Source: Halalkalibacter hemicellulosilyticusJCM 9152 (lineage in GTDB: Bacteria > Bacillota > Bacilli > Bacillales > Bacillaceae_D). Taken from it: 64,000 nt of DNA. The DNA is taken from positions 1 to 64,000 of the forward strand of contig NZ_BAUU01000026.1 in NCBI RefSeq assembly GCF_000513115.1. The letters run 5' to 3'. Position 1 is the stretch's first letter. Each line of letters opens with the position of its first letter. The notes beneath the pieces were generated by a model, which ran no database searches, was not told where the DNA came from, and saw only the letters and a list, made by a program, of their open reading frames with translations. The translations under genes and the position numbers were made by a program. Positions 16,816-24,708 of this stretch are shown piece by piece.

Positions 16816-17963
16816 TGGACTATCAATTTGAAAGACTTCCTCAACTATCTGATCAACGTAAAACATTACCGAGAAAGGGGCTATATTCTAAACGGACACG
16901 TGTCATTACCGATCGTGCATGGCATCATTCGTTAACGAAAAAGGATTTAGCAGGCTCTACAGCTGCCGGTTTTGCGAGGTATCATGTAGAGTCATTAGGG
17001 TGGCCAGGGGTGGGTTACACATTTGTAATTGAACCACGAAATGTCGTTAACACGTCTTACGGGAGGCGTGCTCGTATTGTGTATTGTCATGACATTGATC
17101 GTCGCACGTATCATGTCGGTAATAGTAATCAATTTGCACTGGGCATTTGTGTGGCTGGTGACTATCGAACAGAAGAGTTAGACGATTCTACAATCATGTC
17201 TATTGCAGAATTACAGCAAGCACTTGTGGATGATGGGATTGGTCAGGTAGATAAATCTCACCATGAGTTTCCAGGGTACTCTTGGAAGCAGTGCTGTCGA
17301 TTTGATTATCAAAACGTTATTAATACAACAAACGTATCCACACCTCCAAAAAGTGAGGTACCATCAACCTATATGATTCAAGAGGGTGATACTTATTGGA
17401 GTATTGCACACAAAGAAAGCGCTGCTGGTGTGACAGTAGACGATCTCATACGTGCGAATCCTGATGTCGACCCTACTCAATTACGTGTCGGTCAAGTGAT
17501 CAATTTTAATGTTTCTAATCGTTCTAAATCTCCTACTAAAGGAAATAAGAAAAACGGATTCGTTGAAGTTTTATCATCGACATTAAATAGGCGTAAAGAG
17601 TCATCGTTTACAGCGGCGATAACTGGACAACTTACACGCGGAATGATTGTGAAAGTTTACGCCAAGCAAGGACAAATGTATCATATTGGCAGCCTTGATT
17701 GGTGCTCTGCTAATGCACCATATGTTAAGTATCACCAAGCGATTCATTACCGACGATTATTACGTGTAGTATCTCCACTATTGAGAGGAGGCGATGTTCG
17801 ATATGTACAAGGTCGTCTTAAAGTACTTGGGTTTGATCCGGGTTCTATTGATGGAATTTATGGTAATAGGACACGTTCTGCTGTAACGAGGTACCAACAA
17901 ACGGAACGTATTCAAATAGATGGCAGTGTAGGCGAACAAACGTGGGGGCAGTTGTTTGATTAA
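16815..17963 (+). CDS. N-acetylmuramoyl-L-alanine amidase endolysin
   Basis: 382 residues. Residues 1-175: Amidase_2/PGRP domain with zinc ligands in WHHSLTKKDL and the later His/Cys region, plus GWPGVGYTFVIEP. Residues about 190-235: LysM wall-binding motif (YMIQEGDTYWSIAHKES ... LRVGQVINF). Residues about 250-315: probable SH3-like spacer. Residues about 320-382: peptidoglycan-binding domain 1 (RGGDVRYVQGRLKVLGFDPG, IDGIYGNRTRSAVTRYQQTE). It cuts the amide bond between MurNAc and the stem peptide. Last gene of the late operon. Intact although the holin is not. Confidence 0.9.
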   Translation: MDYQFERLPQLSDQRKTLPRKGLYSKRTRVITDRAWHHSLTKKDLAGSTAAGFARYHVESLGWPGVGYTFVIEPRNVVNTSYGRRARIVYCHDIDRRTYHVGNSNQFALGICVAGDYRTEELDDSTIMSIAELQQALVDDGIGQVDKSHHEFPGYSWKQCCRFDYQNVINTTNVSTPPKSEVPSTYMIQEGDTYWSIAHKESAAGVTVDDLIRANPDVDPTQLRVGQVINFNVSNRSKSPTKGNKKNGFVEVLSSTLNRRKESSFTAAITGQLTRGMIVKVYAKQGQMYHIGSLDWCSANAPYVKYHQAIHYRRLLRVVSPLLRGGDVRYVQGRLKVLGFDPGSIDGIYGNRTRSAVTRYQQTERIQIDGSVGEQTWGQLFD

Positions 17964-17984
17964 GATGTTTTAGAGTAAAGGGAT

Positions 17985-18035
17985 GCTCCCATTAAGACAC
18001 GAGGTTTTTATGAACCGGTTTTTCTTAATGGGAGC
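17985..18035 (+). terminator. Terminator of the tail/lysis operon
   Basis: GCTCCCATTAAGA pairs perfectly with TCTTAATGGGAGC, loop of 25 nt, followed by TATTATT. It marks the right end of the tail locus. Confidence 0.75.
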
Positions 18036-18147
18036 TATTATTAGTATACTAATAGAAAGAATGTCTATTATGTTTATTCAGGAGTTTATATGAGATTAAG
18101 AATTTTAACGATTCATCTTGGTTTTGCATAAATTTTATAAAAATCTC

Positions 18148-18176
18148 TTGCCTTCAATGCCCGATTTAGCTATAAT
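18148..18176 (+). promoter_or_regulatory. Sigma-A promoter of the tRNA operon
   Basis: TTGCCT at 18148-18153, 17-bp spacer, TATAAT at 18171-18176, about 28 bp before tRNA-Glu. It lets the seven-tRNA cluster be transcribed without the upstream tRNA pair. Confidence 0.8.
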
Positions 18177-18204
18177 ATTTTTTGTCAGTACGAAAGAACA
18201 AGTT

Positions 18205-18279
18205 GGCCCGTTGGTCAAGCGGTTAAGACACCGCCCTTTCACGGCGGTAACACGGGTTCGAATCCCGTACGGGTCACCA
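18205..18279 (+). tRNA. tRNA-Glu (TTC)
   Basis: Acceptor GGCCCGT/ACGGGTC (one wobble), anticodon loop CTTTCAC, T-arm GGGTTCGAATCCC, encoded CCA. Confidence 0.97.
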
Positions 18280-18287
18280 TACATATC

Positions 18288-18363
18288 GGAGGATTAGCTC
18301 AGCTGGGAGAGCACCTGCCTTACAAGCAGGGGGTCGGCGGTTCGATCCCGTCATCCTCCACCA
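18288..18363 (+). tRNA. tRNA-Val (TAC)
   Basis: Acceptor GGAGGAT/ATCCTCC, anticodon loop CTTACAA, encoded CCA. 8 bp after tRNA-Glu. Confidence 0.97.
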
Positions 18364-18386
18364 TATAATGGACAAGATAAATAAGT

Positions 18387-18471
18387 GGAGGGGTAGCGAA
18401 GTGGCTAAACGCGGCGGACTGTAAATCCGCTCCCTCCGGGTTCGGCGGTTCGAATCCGTCCCCCTCCACCA
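18387..18471 (+). tRNA. tRNA-Tyr (GTA)
   Basis: Acceptor GGAGGGG/CCCCTCC, anticodon loop CTGTAAA, long variable arm as expected for bacterial tRNA-Tyr, encoded CCA. 85 nt. Confidence 0.97.
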
Positions 18472-18481
18472 TGCTTGTTAT

Positions 18482-18556
18482 TGGGCTATCGCCAAGCGGT
18501 AAGGCAACGGATTTTGATTCCGTCATGCGCAGGTTCGAATCCTGCTAGCCCAGCCA
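18482..18556 (+). tRNA. tRNA-Gln (TTG)
   Basis: Acceptor TGGGCTA/TAGCCCA, anticodon loop TTTTGAT, discriminator G, encoded CCA. Confidence 0.97.
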
Positions 18557-18588
18557 TGATTATCTTTTAGGCAAGATGATTGCCTTTC

Positions 18589-18661
18589 GAGCCATTAGCT
18601 CAGTTGGTAGAGCATCTGACTTTTAATCAGAGGGTCGAAGGTTCGAGTCCTTCATGGCTCA
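18589..18661 (+). tRNA. tRNA-Lys (TTT)
   Basis: Acceptor GAGCCAT/ATGGCTC, anticodon loop CTTTTAA. The 3' CCA is not encoded, unlike the four genes before it. Confidence 0.97.
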
Positions 18662-18672
18662 TTTCCAAACAT

Positions 18673-18744
18673 GCGGAAGTAGTTCAGTGGTAGAACACCA
18701 CCTTGCCAAGGTGGGGGTCGCGAGTTCGAATCTCGTCTTCCGCT
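18673..18744 (+). tRNA. tRNA-Gly (GCC)
   Basis: Acceptor GCGGAAG/CTTCCGC, anticodon loop TTGCCAA, T discriminator; CCA not encoded. Confidence 0.97.
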
Positions 18745-18755
18745 TTTTATATAAC

Positions 18756-18828
18756 GGGGCCTTAGCTCAGCTGGGAGAGCGCCTGCTTTGCACGCAGGAG
18801 GTCAGCGGTTCGATCCCGCTAGGCTCCA
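18756..18828 (+). tRNA. tRNA-Ala (TGC)
   Basis: Acceptor GGGGCCT/AGGCTCC (one wobble), anticodon loop TTTGCAC, T-arm GGTTCGATCCC; CCA not encoded. Last tRNA of the cluster. Confidence 0.97.
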
Positions 18829-18843
18829 CTTACATATTCATAT

Positions 18844-18890
18844 AGAAGGTGTTTAAAAGGCTTTGAGTCCTTTTAAACACCTTCTTTGTT
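18844..18890 (+). terminator. Terminator of the seven-tRNA operon
   Basis: AGAAGGTGTTTAAAAGG pairs with CCTTTTAAACACCTTCT across an 8-nt loop, followed by TTGTTGTGG. A 17-bp perfect stem. Confidence 0.9.
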
Positions 18891-19065
18891 GTGGTATTAA
18901 AGGAATGCAGAAGGATGGACGGAGGAGTCGGAGTGTATAGATAGATCGCGCACTGTATGAGGTCCCTCTTTCCTCTATTTTTCCTCTATATCATTTTTTT
19001 ATGTTGTTACGGCTCTCTCATTCCTCTAGTTCGTCTTTTATTGCTCCTGTTGGCCTCATTTGCTC

Positions 19066-19137
19066 ATATAGCGGAATGAGGATTCCTCATGCTTCTCAAG
19101 AAACGGCATTGCCCCTATATAGCGGCATGAGAATTCC
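19066..19137. repeat. Two 21-bp direct repeats upstream of sigW
   Basis: The 21 bp at 19066-19086 (starting ATATAGCGG, then AATGAGGATTCC) recur at 19117-19137 (ATATAGCGG, then CATGAGAATTCC) with two mismatches, 51 bp apart. The region 18891-19416 has no convincing gene. The repeats may be regulator sites, or chance remains. Confidence 0.45.
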
Positions 19138-19416
19138 CTTTGTCTTTTTTGCGCAGCATTTGTCTTTCCGATGGATAATGGAGGAGATAGGGCTGCTCTG
19201 TATGCAGTTCTGTTATTTTTGCAGATCTCTTCGTTTCGAAATTAGTTTAAGCTCTGGTTATGTAAATAGTAAAAGATGGTACTCAAAAATGGAAAAATCG
19301 GAAGTCATTTCTTATGGTATCAGAATATAGAACGGTTTAGTCAAGGTCATGTGACAGGAAAAAAGAAGGAAATTCCTAGCCTAAATACTGTTATTTTATG
19401 ATATTATTAAAAAGGT

Positions 19417-19443
19417 TGAAACCTTGATGAAGGTGGATGCGTA
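19417..19443 (+). promoter_or_regulatory. Autoregulatory sigma-W promoter
   Basis: TGAAAC at 19417-19422, 17 bp, CGTA at 19440-19443, matching the sigma-W consensus (TGAAAC, 16-17 bp, CGTA) 37 bp before sigW. It makes the sigW-rsiW operon self-activating. Confidence 0.85.
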
Positions 19444-19479
19444 TATGATGTCAGAACCGTTTAGGTAGGGATATGAGAG

Positions 19480-20043
19480 ATGGAGAGTACGATTAAACGA
19501 TTAATTGGGGAAGTGAGAAAAGGCGATCAAGAGGCGTTTGCTGAGATTGTTGAGCTATATAAAGATAAAGTCTATCAAATCTGTTATCGCATGCTTGGCA
19601 ATGTTCATGAAGCGCAAGATGTCGCTCAAGAGGCATTTTTGCGTGCCTATACAAATATTGATCGCTATGATATAAATAGAAAGTTCTCGACATGGCTTTT
19701 TCGAATTGCGACGAATGTATCGATTGATCGCTTGCGGAAAAAGAAGCCAGACTTTTACTTGCAGGATGAAGTGAAAGGAACGGATGGCGTGACGTTTGAA
19801 TCTCAGTTGGCTGCAGATGAGGAGCTGCCTGAAGATCAAGTCGTGACAAGAGAGCTGCAGGATTGGGTTCAAAATGAAATTAATCAATTACCAATCAAAT
19901 ACCGAACCGCTATCATATTGAAGTACATTGAAGACCTCTCTATAAATGAGATAAGCGAAATATTAGATATGCCACCTGCCACTGTGAAAACAAGAGTTCA
20001 TAGAGGGAGAGAGGCGTTACGTAAGAGAATGCGCCACATGTAG
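19480..20043 (+). CDS. sigW: ECF RNA polymerase sigma factor SigW
   Basis: 187 residues. Region 2 (KDKVYQICYRMLGNVHEAQD, AQEAFLRAY, RKFSTWLFRIATNVSIDRLR) and region 4 (QLPIKYRTAIILKYIEDLSI, EISEILDMPPATVKTRVHRG) follow B. subtilis SigW almost residue for residue. It directs the response to cell-envelope stress and antimicrobial peptides. It is preceded by its own type of promoter and followed 17 bp later by its anti-sigma gene. High identity and the unchanged neighbourhood make this assignment firm. Confidence 0.96.
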   Translation: MESTIKRLIGEVRKGDQEAFAEIVELYKDKVYQICYRMLGNVHEAQDVAQEAFLRAYTNIDRYDINRKFSTWLFRIATNVSIDRLRKKKPDFYLQDEVKGTDGVTFESQLAADEELPEDQVVTRELQDWVQNEINQLPIKYRTAIILKYIEDLSINEISEILDMPPATVKTRVHRGREALRKRMRHM

Positions 20044-20059
20044 AAAGGGGGGCCTTTGG

Positions 20060-20686
20060 ATGACATGCGAAAAGCAATATGACAAGTTGATACAAGCGTA
20101 CCTTGATGAAGAAATAACGAGTGAAGAACGAAAGAGACTGAATGAACATTTGGCTGAGTGTGAAGAATGTAGAAAACGGGTTCAAGAGTTGAAAAAGACG
20201 ATTGCTTTTGTCCAAAGTTCATCGCATATTGCGGCACCGTCTAACTTTACAAGCGCGGTTATGAACCAGTTACCAGAACGAAAGCAGACATCAAAGTGGA
20301 AGCAGTGGACACGAAGGCATCCTATCATCGTTGCGGCTGCTGTATTTCTTTTGCTCATGGCGATGAGCTTATCAACGATGTGGAACGATGAGAGTGAATT
20401 AGTCGTTCGAGGTTCTTCACAGCTCTCCATTAATCAGGAAAATGGTGTTGTGATTGTACCTGAGGGAGAAGTCATAGAAGGAGATTTAACGATTCAAAAT
20501 GGAAAGTTGCAAATAGATGGCGAAATTCAAGGTAATGTTCTCCTCATTAATAGTGAGACGTACTACGCTTCGGCCGGGCATGTGTCGGGGGACATACATG
20601 AGGTCGACCAAGCACTTGAATGGATTTGGTATCACACGAAGAAGTTCTTTAAAGATGTTATAGCTGTTACGAATGGTGAAAAATAA
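20060..20686 (+). CDS. rsiW: Anti-sigma-W factor RsiW
   Basis: 208 residues. N-terminal zinc-binding anti-sigma domain with the H-x3-C-x2-C motif (EHLAECEECRKR, residues about 30-41), one membrane helix (HPIIVAAAVFLLLMAMSLS, about 92-112) and an extracellular beta-rich tail. It holds SigW inactive until it is cut by site-1 and site-2 proteases (PrsW and RasP in B. subtilis). GAAAGGGGGG site before the ATG. Confidence 0.93.
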   Translation: MTCEKQYDKLIQAYLDEEITSEERKRLNEHLAECEECRKRVQELKKTIAFVQSSSHIAAPSNFTSAVMNQLPERKQTSKWKQWTRRHPIIVAAAVFLLLMAMSLSTMWNDESELVVRGSSQLSINQENGVVIVPEGEVIEGDLTIQNGKLQIDGEIQGNVLLINSETYYASAGHVSGDIHEVDQALEWIWYHTKKFFKDVIAVTNGEK

Positions 20687-20705
20687 ACTCACCCTACAAT
20701 AAAGG

Positions 20706-20746
20706 AGGCCACTGAAAAAGTACGATTTTCACTTTTACAGTGGTCT
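20706..20746. repeat. CACTGAAAAAGT palindrome, third copy
   Basis: AGGCCACTGAAAAAGT, loop, ACTTTTACAGTGGTCTTTT: the same design and core as the nested element at 4993-5083, with two substitutions in the right arm. It lies 20 bp after rsiW and ends in TTTT, so it can serve as its terminator. No clear target duplication is visible. Confidence 0.7.
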
Positions 20747-20821
20747 TTTGAAGCTTTAGAAGACGTATCTAAGTTATTTTGAACAGCAATTGTAATTAGG
20801 AGGCGAAGTCAGAAGGTTTTG

Positions 20822-20830
20822 TGATATAAT
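20822..20830 (+). promoter_or_regulatory. Extended -10 promoter of the cdaA operon
   Basis: TGATATAAT (extended -10 form TG-N-TATAAT) 40 bp before the cdaA start. No good -35 box is present, as is usual with an extended -10. Confidence 0.55.
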
Positions 20831-20869
20831 GGACAGCAGTTGATTTCACGTATGTTTGGAGGCCGAGCC

Positions 20870-21697
20870 GTGTTTTCTGCATTAGGGGATATTCGTTTGC
20901 TCAACTATGTTGGTCAAATTGTAGATATATTACTTGTGACATTTGTTGTTTATAAATTAATAATGCTTATACGTGGGACGAAGGCTGTGCAATTATTGAA
21001 AGGGATCACGGTTATTTTACTCGTATGGTTCCTAAGCCGTTTCTTTGGTCTTCGTACGCTAGAATTTATTATGAATCAAACGGTCATTTATGGTCTGTTA
21101 GCGATCATTATTATATTTCAGCCTGAATTGAGGCGTGCGCTTGAGCAGTTAGGGCGTGGCCGTTTCTTCTCAAGTCGTACGATTCCAGAGCATGATGTGA
21201 CGAAGCAATCGATTGATGCGATTGTGAAGGCGACGGTATATATGGCGAAACGTCGTATCGGAGCACTTATGTCGATTGAACGTGAGACGGGGATGAATGA
21301 CTATGTTGAAACCGGTATAAAAATGAACGCGCATTTATCTTCAGAGCTACTAATTAACACGTTCATTCCGAATACGCCATTACATGATGGAGCCGTTGTG
21401 TTAAAAGGAGATGCTATTTTAGCGGCAGCTTGTTATTTGCCACTGTCTGAGAATCCATTTATTTCAAAGGAGCTTGGCACACGCCATCGTGCGGCATTAG
21501 GTGTCAGTGAAGTAACAGATTGTATTACGATTATTGTGTCCGAGGAAACAGGATCGATATCATTGACGAAGAATGGTGAGCTTCATCGTGATATCGATGA
21601 GTCGCAAATGCGAGAGTTATTAGAGCAGGAATTATTGGAAGAAGGGAAACCTACAACCGCTTCACGCTGGCAGTGGGGAGGGAAGAAAGATGGATAA
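20870..21697 (+). CDS. cdaA: Diadenylate cyclase CdaA
   Basis: 275 residues from GTG 20870, chosen because TTTGGAGG lies 8 bp upstream; the frame is open to a TTG at 20840 without a site. Three N-terminal membrane helices (to about residue 90), then a DAC domain with the signature TPLHDGAVVLKGD and GTRHRAALGVSE (DGA and RHR motifs). It makes c-di-AMP from two ATP. It overlaps cdaR by 8 bp, in the conserved cdaA-cdaR-glmM operon that couples c-di-AMP to cell-wall precursor synthesis. Confidence 0.95.
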   Translation: MFSALGDIRLLNYVGQIVDILLVTFVVYKLIMLIRGTKAVQLLKGITVILLVWFLSRFFGLRTLEFIMNQTVIYGLLAIIIIFQPELRRALEQLGRGRFFSSRTIPEHDVTKQSIDAIVKATVYMAKRRIGALMSIERETGMNDYVETGIKMNAHLSSELLINTFIPNTPLHDGAVVLKGDAILAAACYLPLSENPFISKELGTRHRAALGVSEVTDCITIIVSEETGSISLTKNGELHRDIDESQMRELLEQELLEEGKPTTASRWQWGGKKDG

Positions 21698-22925
21698 GCT
21701 ATTTAATAATCATTGGTTTGTCAAAATGATTGCTTTCTTTATCGCGTTAATGCTGTTCACGATGGTTAACATTGATGATATGACAAATCAGACCGGGTTA
21801 CTTCCAACGAATCAAGCAACGTATACATTGGAAGAGGTTGAATTATCTGTCTTATACAATGAAGAGGTTTATGAATTGATCGATTACCCTGAACATGTAC
21901 AAGTGACGTTAAAGGGACCGCAAACATCGATTACATTATTTCAGTTAGCAAGAGGCTCGTATGAAGTCGTTGCTGATGTATCAGATCGTGGTGAAGGAGC
22001 TCATACTGTAAGTGTAGAGCACAGAGGGTTCCCAAGTGATTTATCGGTTTCGGTTGAGCCTCAATATGTTCGGGTAGAATTACAGGAAAAGCAAACCGTA
22101 TCCTTACCTGTTCAAGTGGAATTTATGAATGAGGATGAAGTGGTAGAAGGATATTCCTTAGGAACGCCTATTGTTTCTCCTGTGAATGTCGAAGTGACAG
22201 CTGCAAGGGATCAAGTTTCCCAAGTGAAGCATGCACGAGCGTTTATTGATGTGAGTGGGGCGGATCAAACGATAGAAGATGCAGCTCCTGTCCAATTGTA
22301 TGATGAGAATGGTAACGAGCTTGACTTAGAAGTAGAGCCAGCTGTTGTGGATATTACCGTGCCAGTTACGAGTCCAAATCGAACCGTGCCGACACGGGTC
22401 ACTCGGGTTGGTGATTTGCCTGAAGGAATGAGTATTGATGAGCTAGAGATTGAACCTGAGGAAGTGACGATCTACGGTCCACTAGAGATTATTGATAACA
22501 TTAACGTTATTAGTGTCGGTGAGCTAGATTTAAGTGATTTAGACGAAAGTCAAACGATTGAGATGACGATCCCATTACCGAATGGAGTGGAAAGTGTATC
22601 GCCAGAGATTGCCACGGTCCAAGTGAGTATTGCTGAAGAGGAAACCGAGGAATTTGAGAACATTCCGATTGATTTAATCGGTGATAGCGATGAGGATGAG
22701 GTGACCTTTATGGATGGTATTGAACCTTCGACAACAGTCATCGCGCAAGGGGCAGCTGATTTGTTGGCGAGAATGACGGCTGACGATATACAAGCGTTTG
22801 TCGACGTTAGTCAATTATCTAGAGGTGAGCATGATGTTGATGTTCAAATTAATGGACCGCCACATATTCGTTTTCAGTTAAGGGATGAAACAATTCCAGT
22901 TCAAATACAACTCAAATCTGAGTGA
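21690..22925 (+). CDS. cdaR: CdaA regulator CdaR (YbbR)
   Basis: 411 residues. A short N terminus, one membrane helix (WFVKMIAFFIALMLFTMVNI, about 8-27), then four extracellular YbbR repeats, each with the pattern V.L.GP or V.V.G (for example YPEHVQVTLKGPQTSI, EVTIYGPLEIIDNI). It binds CdaA in the membrane and controls its activity. 411 residues is short beside B. subtilis (483) because the linker regions are shorter. Confidence 0.93.
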   Translation: MDKLFNNHWFVKMIAFFIALMLFTMVNIDDMTNQTGLLPTNQATYTLEEVELSVLYNEEVYELIDYPEHVQVTLKGPQTSITLFQLARGSYEVVADVSDRGEGAHTVSVEHRGFPSDLSVSVEPQYVRVELQEKQTVSLPVQVEFMNEDEVVEGYSLGTPIVSPVNVEVTAARDQVSQVKHARAFIDVSGADQTIEDAAPVQLYDENGNELDLEVEPAVVDITVPVTSPNRTVPTRVTRVGDLPEGMSIDELEIEPEEVTIYGPLEIIDNINVISVGELDLSDLDESQTIEMTIPLPNGVESVSPEIATVQVSIAEEETEEFENIPIDLIGDSDEDEVTFMDGIEPSTTVIAQGAADLLARMTADDIQAFVDVSQLSRGEHDVDVQINGPPHIRFQLRDETIPVQIQLKSE

Positions 22926-22951
22926 TGATTTTTTGAAGGAGAGAATAATTC

Positions 22952-24298
22952 ATGGGTAAATATTTTGGTACAGATGGTGTAAGAGGTGTAGCGAATAGTG
23001 AGTTAACACCGGAGCTTGCTTTTAAATTAGGGCGTATGGGTGGATATGTGTTAACAAAAGCAGAGGATAAGCCTCGTGTGATCATTGGACGCGACACACG
23101 TATTTCTGGGGAAATGTTGGAAAGTGCACTAGTCGCTGGCCTCCTTTCCATTGGTGCTGAAGTGATGCGCTTAGGAGTCATTTCGACTCCTGGTGTTGCA
23201 TATTTAACGAAGGCACTAAGTGCGAGTGCAGGGGTGATGATTTCTGCTTCGCACAACCCTGTTCCTGATAATGGGATTAAGTTCTTTGGACCAGATGGCT
23301 TCAAGCTTTTGGATCAGCAAGAGGAGGAGATTGAGCAATTACTCGATCAAGAGGATGACTTGCCTCGTCCTGTTGGTGGAAGTCTTGGTCAAACGACTGA
23401 TTATTTTGAAGGAAGCCAGAAATATTTACAATTCTTAAAGCAGACGGTTCAAGAGGATTTCACTGGAATCCATGTTGCGCTTGATTGTGCGAATGGTGCG
23501 GCTTCTTCATTAGCCTCGCATTTATTCGCTGACTTAGAAGCGGATCTTTCGACAATGGGAGCAAGTCCAAATGGCATTAACATTAATGAAGGCTGTGGAT
23601 CAACTCATCCAGAAGCATTAGCCCAATTTGTCTTAGAGAAGGAAGCTCACATTGGACTTGCCTTTGATGGTGATGCGGATCGCCTCATTGCTGTTGATGA
23701 AAAAGGTCAGATCGTCGATGGTGATAAAATTATGTACATATGCGCAAAATATATGAAGGCCCAAGGCTGGTTAAATCATGGGACGGTTGTCTCTACAGTA
23801 ATGAGTAACCTTGGCTTCTATAAAGGATTAGAGGAGATCGGAATTGAAGCGAAGCAAACGGCTGTTGGCGATCGTTACGTAATGGAAGAAATGCGTAAAG
23901 GTGGCTATAATCTCGGTGGAGAGCAATCAGGACATATTATCTTCTTAGATCATATTACGACAGGTGATGGGTTGTTAACAGCTGTGCAGCTAGTGAATAT
24001 TATGAAAGCAACTGGAAGAAAGCTATCGGAATTAGCAGGAGAAATGGAAACCTTCCCACAAGAGCTCGTTAATATTCGAGTATCTGACAAAAATGGATTA
24101 ATGGATAATGAAGAAGTACGTAAAGTAATTGAACAAGTAGAAGAAGAAATGGGTGGTGAAGGTCGAGTGCTCGTTCGTCCATCTGGAACGGAGCCACTTG
24201 TTCGTGTCATGGTAGAAGCGAAGACAGAAGAACTTTGCACAAGCTATGTGAATCAAATCGCTGAAGTGGTAAAAGAAGAGCTTGGACTAGAAGAATAG
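22952..24298 (+). CDS. glmM: Phosphoglucosamine mutase GlmM
   Basis: 448 residues. The active-site serine loop [17 protein letters not shown] (about 98-114), the metal loop FDGDADRLI (about 238-246) and the phosphate-binding loop [12 protein letters not shown] (about 408-419) are all present. It converts glucosamine-6-phosphate to glucosamine-1-phosphate for UDP-GlcNAc. Third gene of the cdaA operon; in other Firmicutes GlmM also inhibits CdaA by direct contact. Confidence 0.97.
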   Translation: MGKYFGTDGVRGVANSELTPELAFKLGRMGGYVLTKAEDKPRVIIGRDTRISGEMLESALVAGLLSIGAEVMRLGVISTPGVAYLTKALSASAGVMISASHNPVPDNGIKFFGPDGFKLLDQQEEEIEQLLDQEDDLPRPVGGSLGQTTDYFEGSQKYLQFLKQTVQEDFTGIHVALDCANGAASSLASHLFADLEADLSTMGASPNGININEGCGSTHPEALAQFVLEKEAHIGLAFDGDADRLIAVDEKGQIVDGDKIMYICAKYMKAQGWLNHGTVVSTVMSNLGFYKGLEEIGIEAKQTAVGDRYVMEEMRKGGYNLGGEQSGHIIFLDHITTGDGLLTAVQLVNIMKATGRKLSELAGEMETFPQELVNIRVSDKNGLMDNEEVRKVIEQVEEEMGGEGRVLVRPSGTEPLVRVMVEAKTEELCTSYVNQIAEVVKEELGLEE

Positions 24299-24307
24299 TT
24301 TGATATG

Positions 24308-24346
24308 ATGCATAAGCTGCACCAATTGGGGAGCTTATGCATATTT
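24308..24346 (+). terminator. Terminator of the cdaA-cdaR-glmM operon
   Basis: ATGCATAAGCT pairs with AGCTTATGCAT across a 13-nt loop, then ATTTTATAT, just after glmM. Confidence 0.8.
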
Positions 24347-24400
24347 TATATAGAGAAGCATTTGGAAGAGAGAATATCGTTAGAGGGGGCTGATTGATTA

Positions 24401-24429
24401 TTGACGTATAGAAGGCAATAAGGTATGAT
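24401..24429 (+). promoter_or_regulatory. Sigma-A promoter of glmS
   Basis: TTGACG at 24401-24406, 17-bp spacer, TATGAT at 24424-24429, upstream of the glmS ribozyme. Confidence 0.75.
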
Positions 24430-24469
24430 GTTCCGTGAGTCAAGAATAGAAAGGTGGATCGTAAGGTTT

Positions 24470-24616
24470 GCAACGAAAAGCGCCAGGACTACACGAGTGA
24501 ATGTGTAGTTGACGAGGAGAGGGTTTATCGATTGTTCGGCGGATGCCCTCCGGTTGTAGCATGACAGCCGCCAAGCTTTTGTAAAAAACATAGAGGCAAC
24601 TCTATGGACAAAGTCA
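24470..24616 (+). ncRNA. glmS self-cleaving ribozyme/riboswitch
   Basis: The sequence holds the conserved core: AAAAGCGCCAGGACTACAC at the cleavage region (predicted cut between A479 and G480 of the 24 kb block), GACGAGGAGAGGGTTTATCG, TTCGGCGGATGCCCTCCGG (P2.1/P2.2 pseudoknot elements), GACAGCCGCC and a P4-type hairpin CATAGAG-GCAA-CTCTATG. Glucosamine-6-phosphate acts as the cofactor for cleavage, and the cut mRNA is degraded by RNase J, lowering GlmS. It lies about 90 bp before the glmS start. Confidence 0.93.
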
Positions 24617-24708
24617 GAAGCAACATGCCTTCTAAAAAAATAAAAAGAGAGTGGGGGCAAGTGTGCCCTCAAGTGCAGCTTGCCTTCACAATAGGAGGTA
24701 GCTACAAC

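Noticed and set aside
19001-19330. 109-codon frame upstream of sigW
   Set aside because: Low-complexity, serine/phenylalanine-rich, no start signals; lies over the direct repeats in a gene-free stretch.
24604-24708. Upstream extension of the glmS reading frame
   Set aside because: It covers the ribozyme 3' end and leader; the catalytic cysteine must follow the initiator methionine at 24709.
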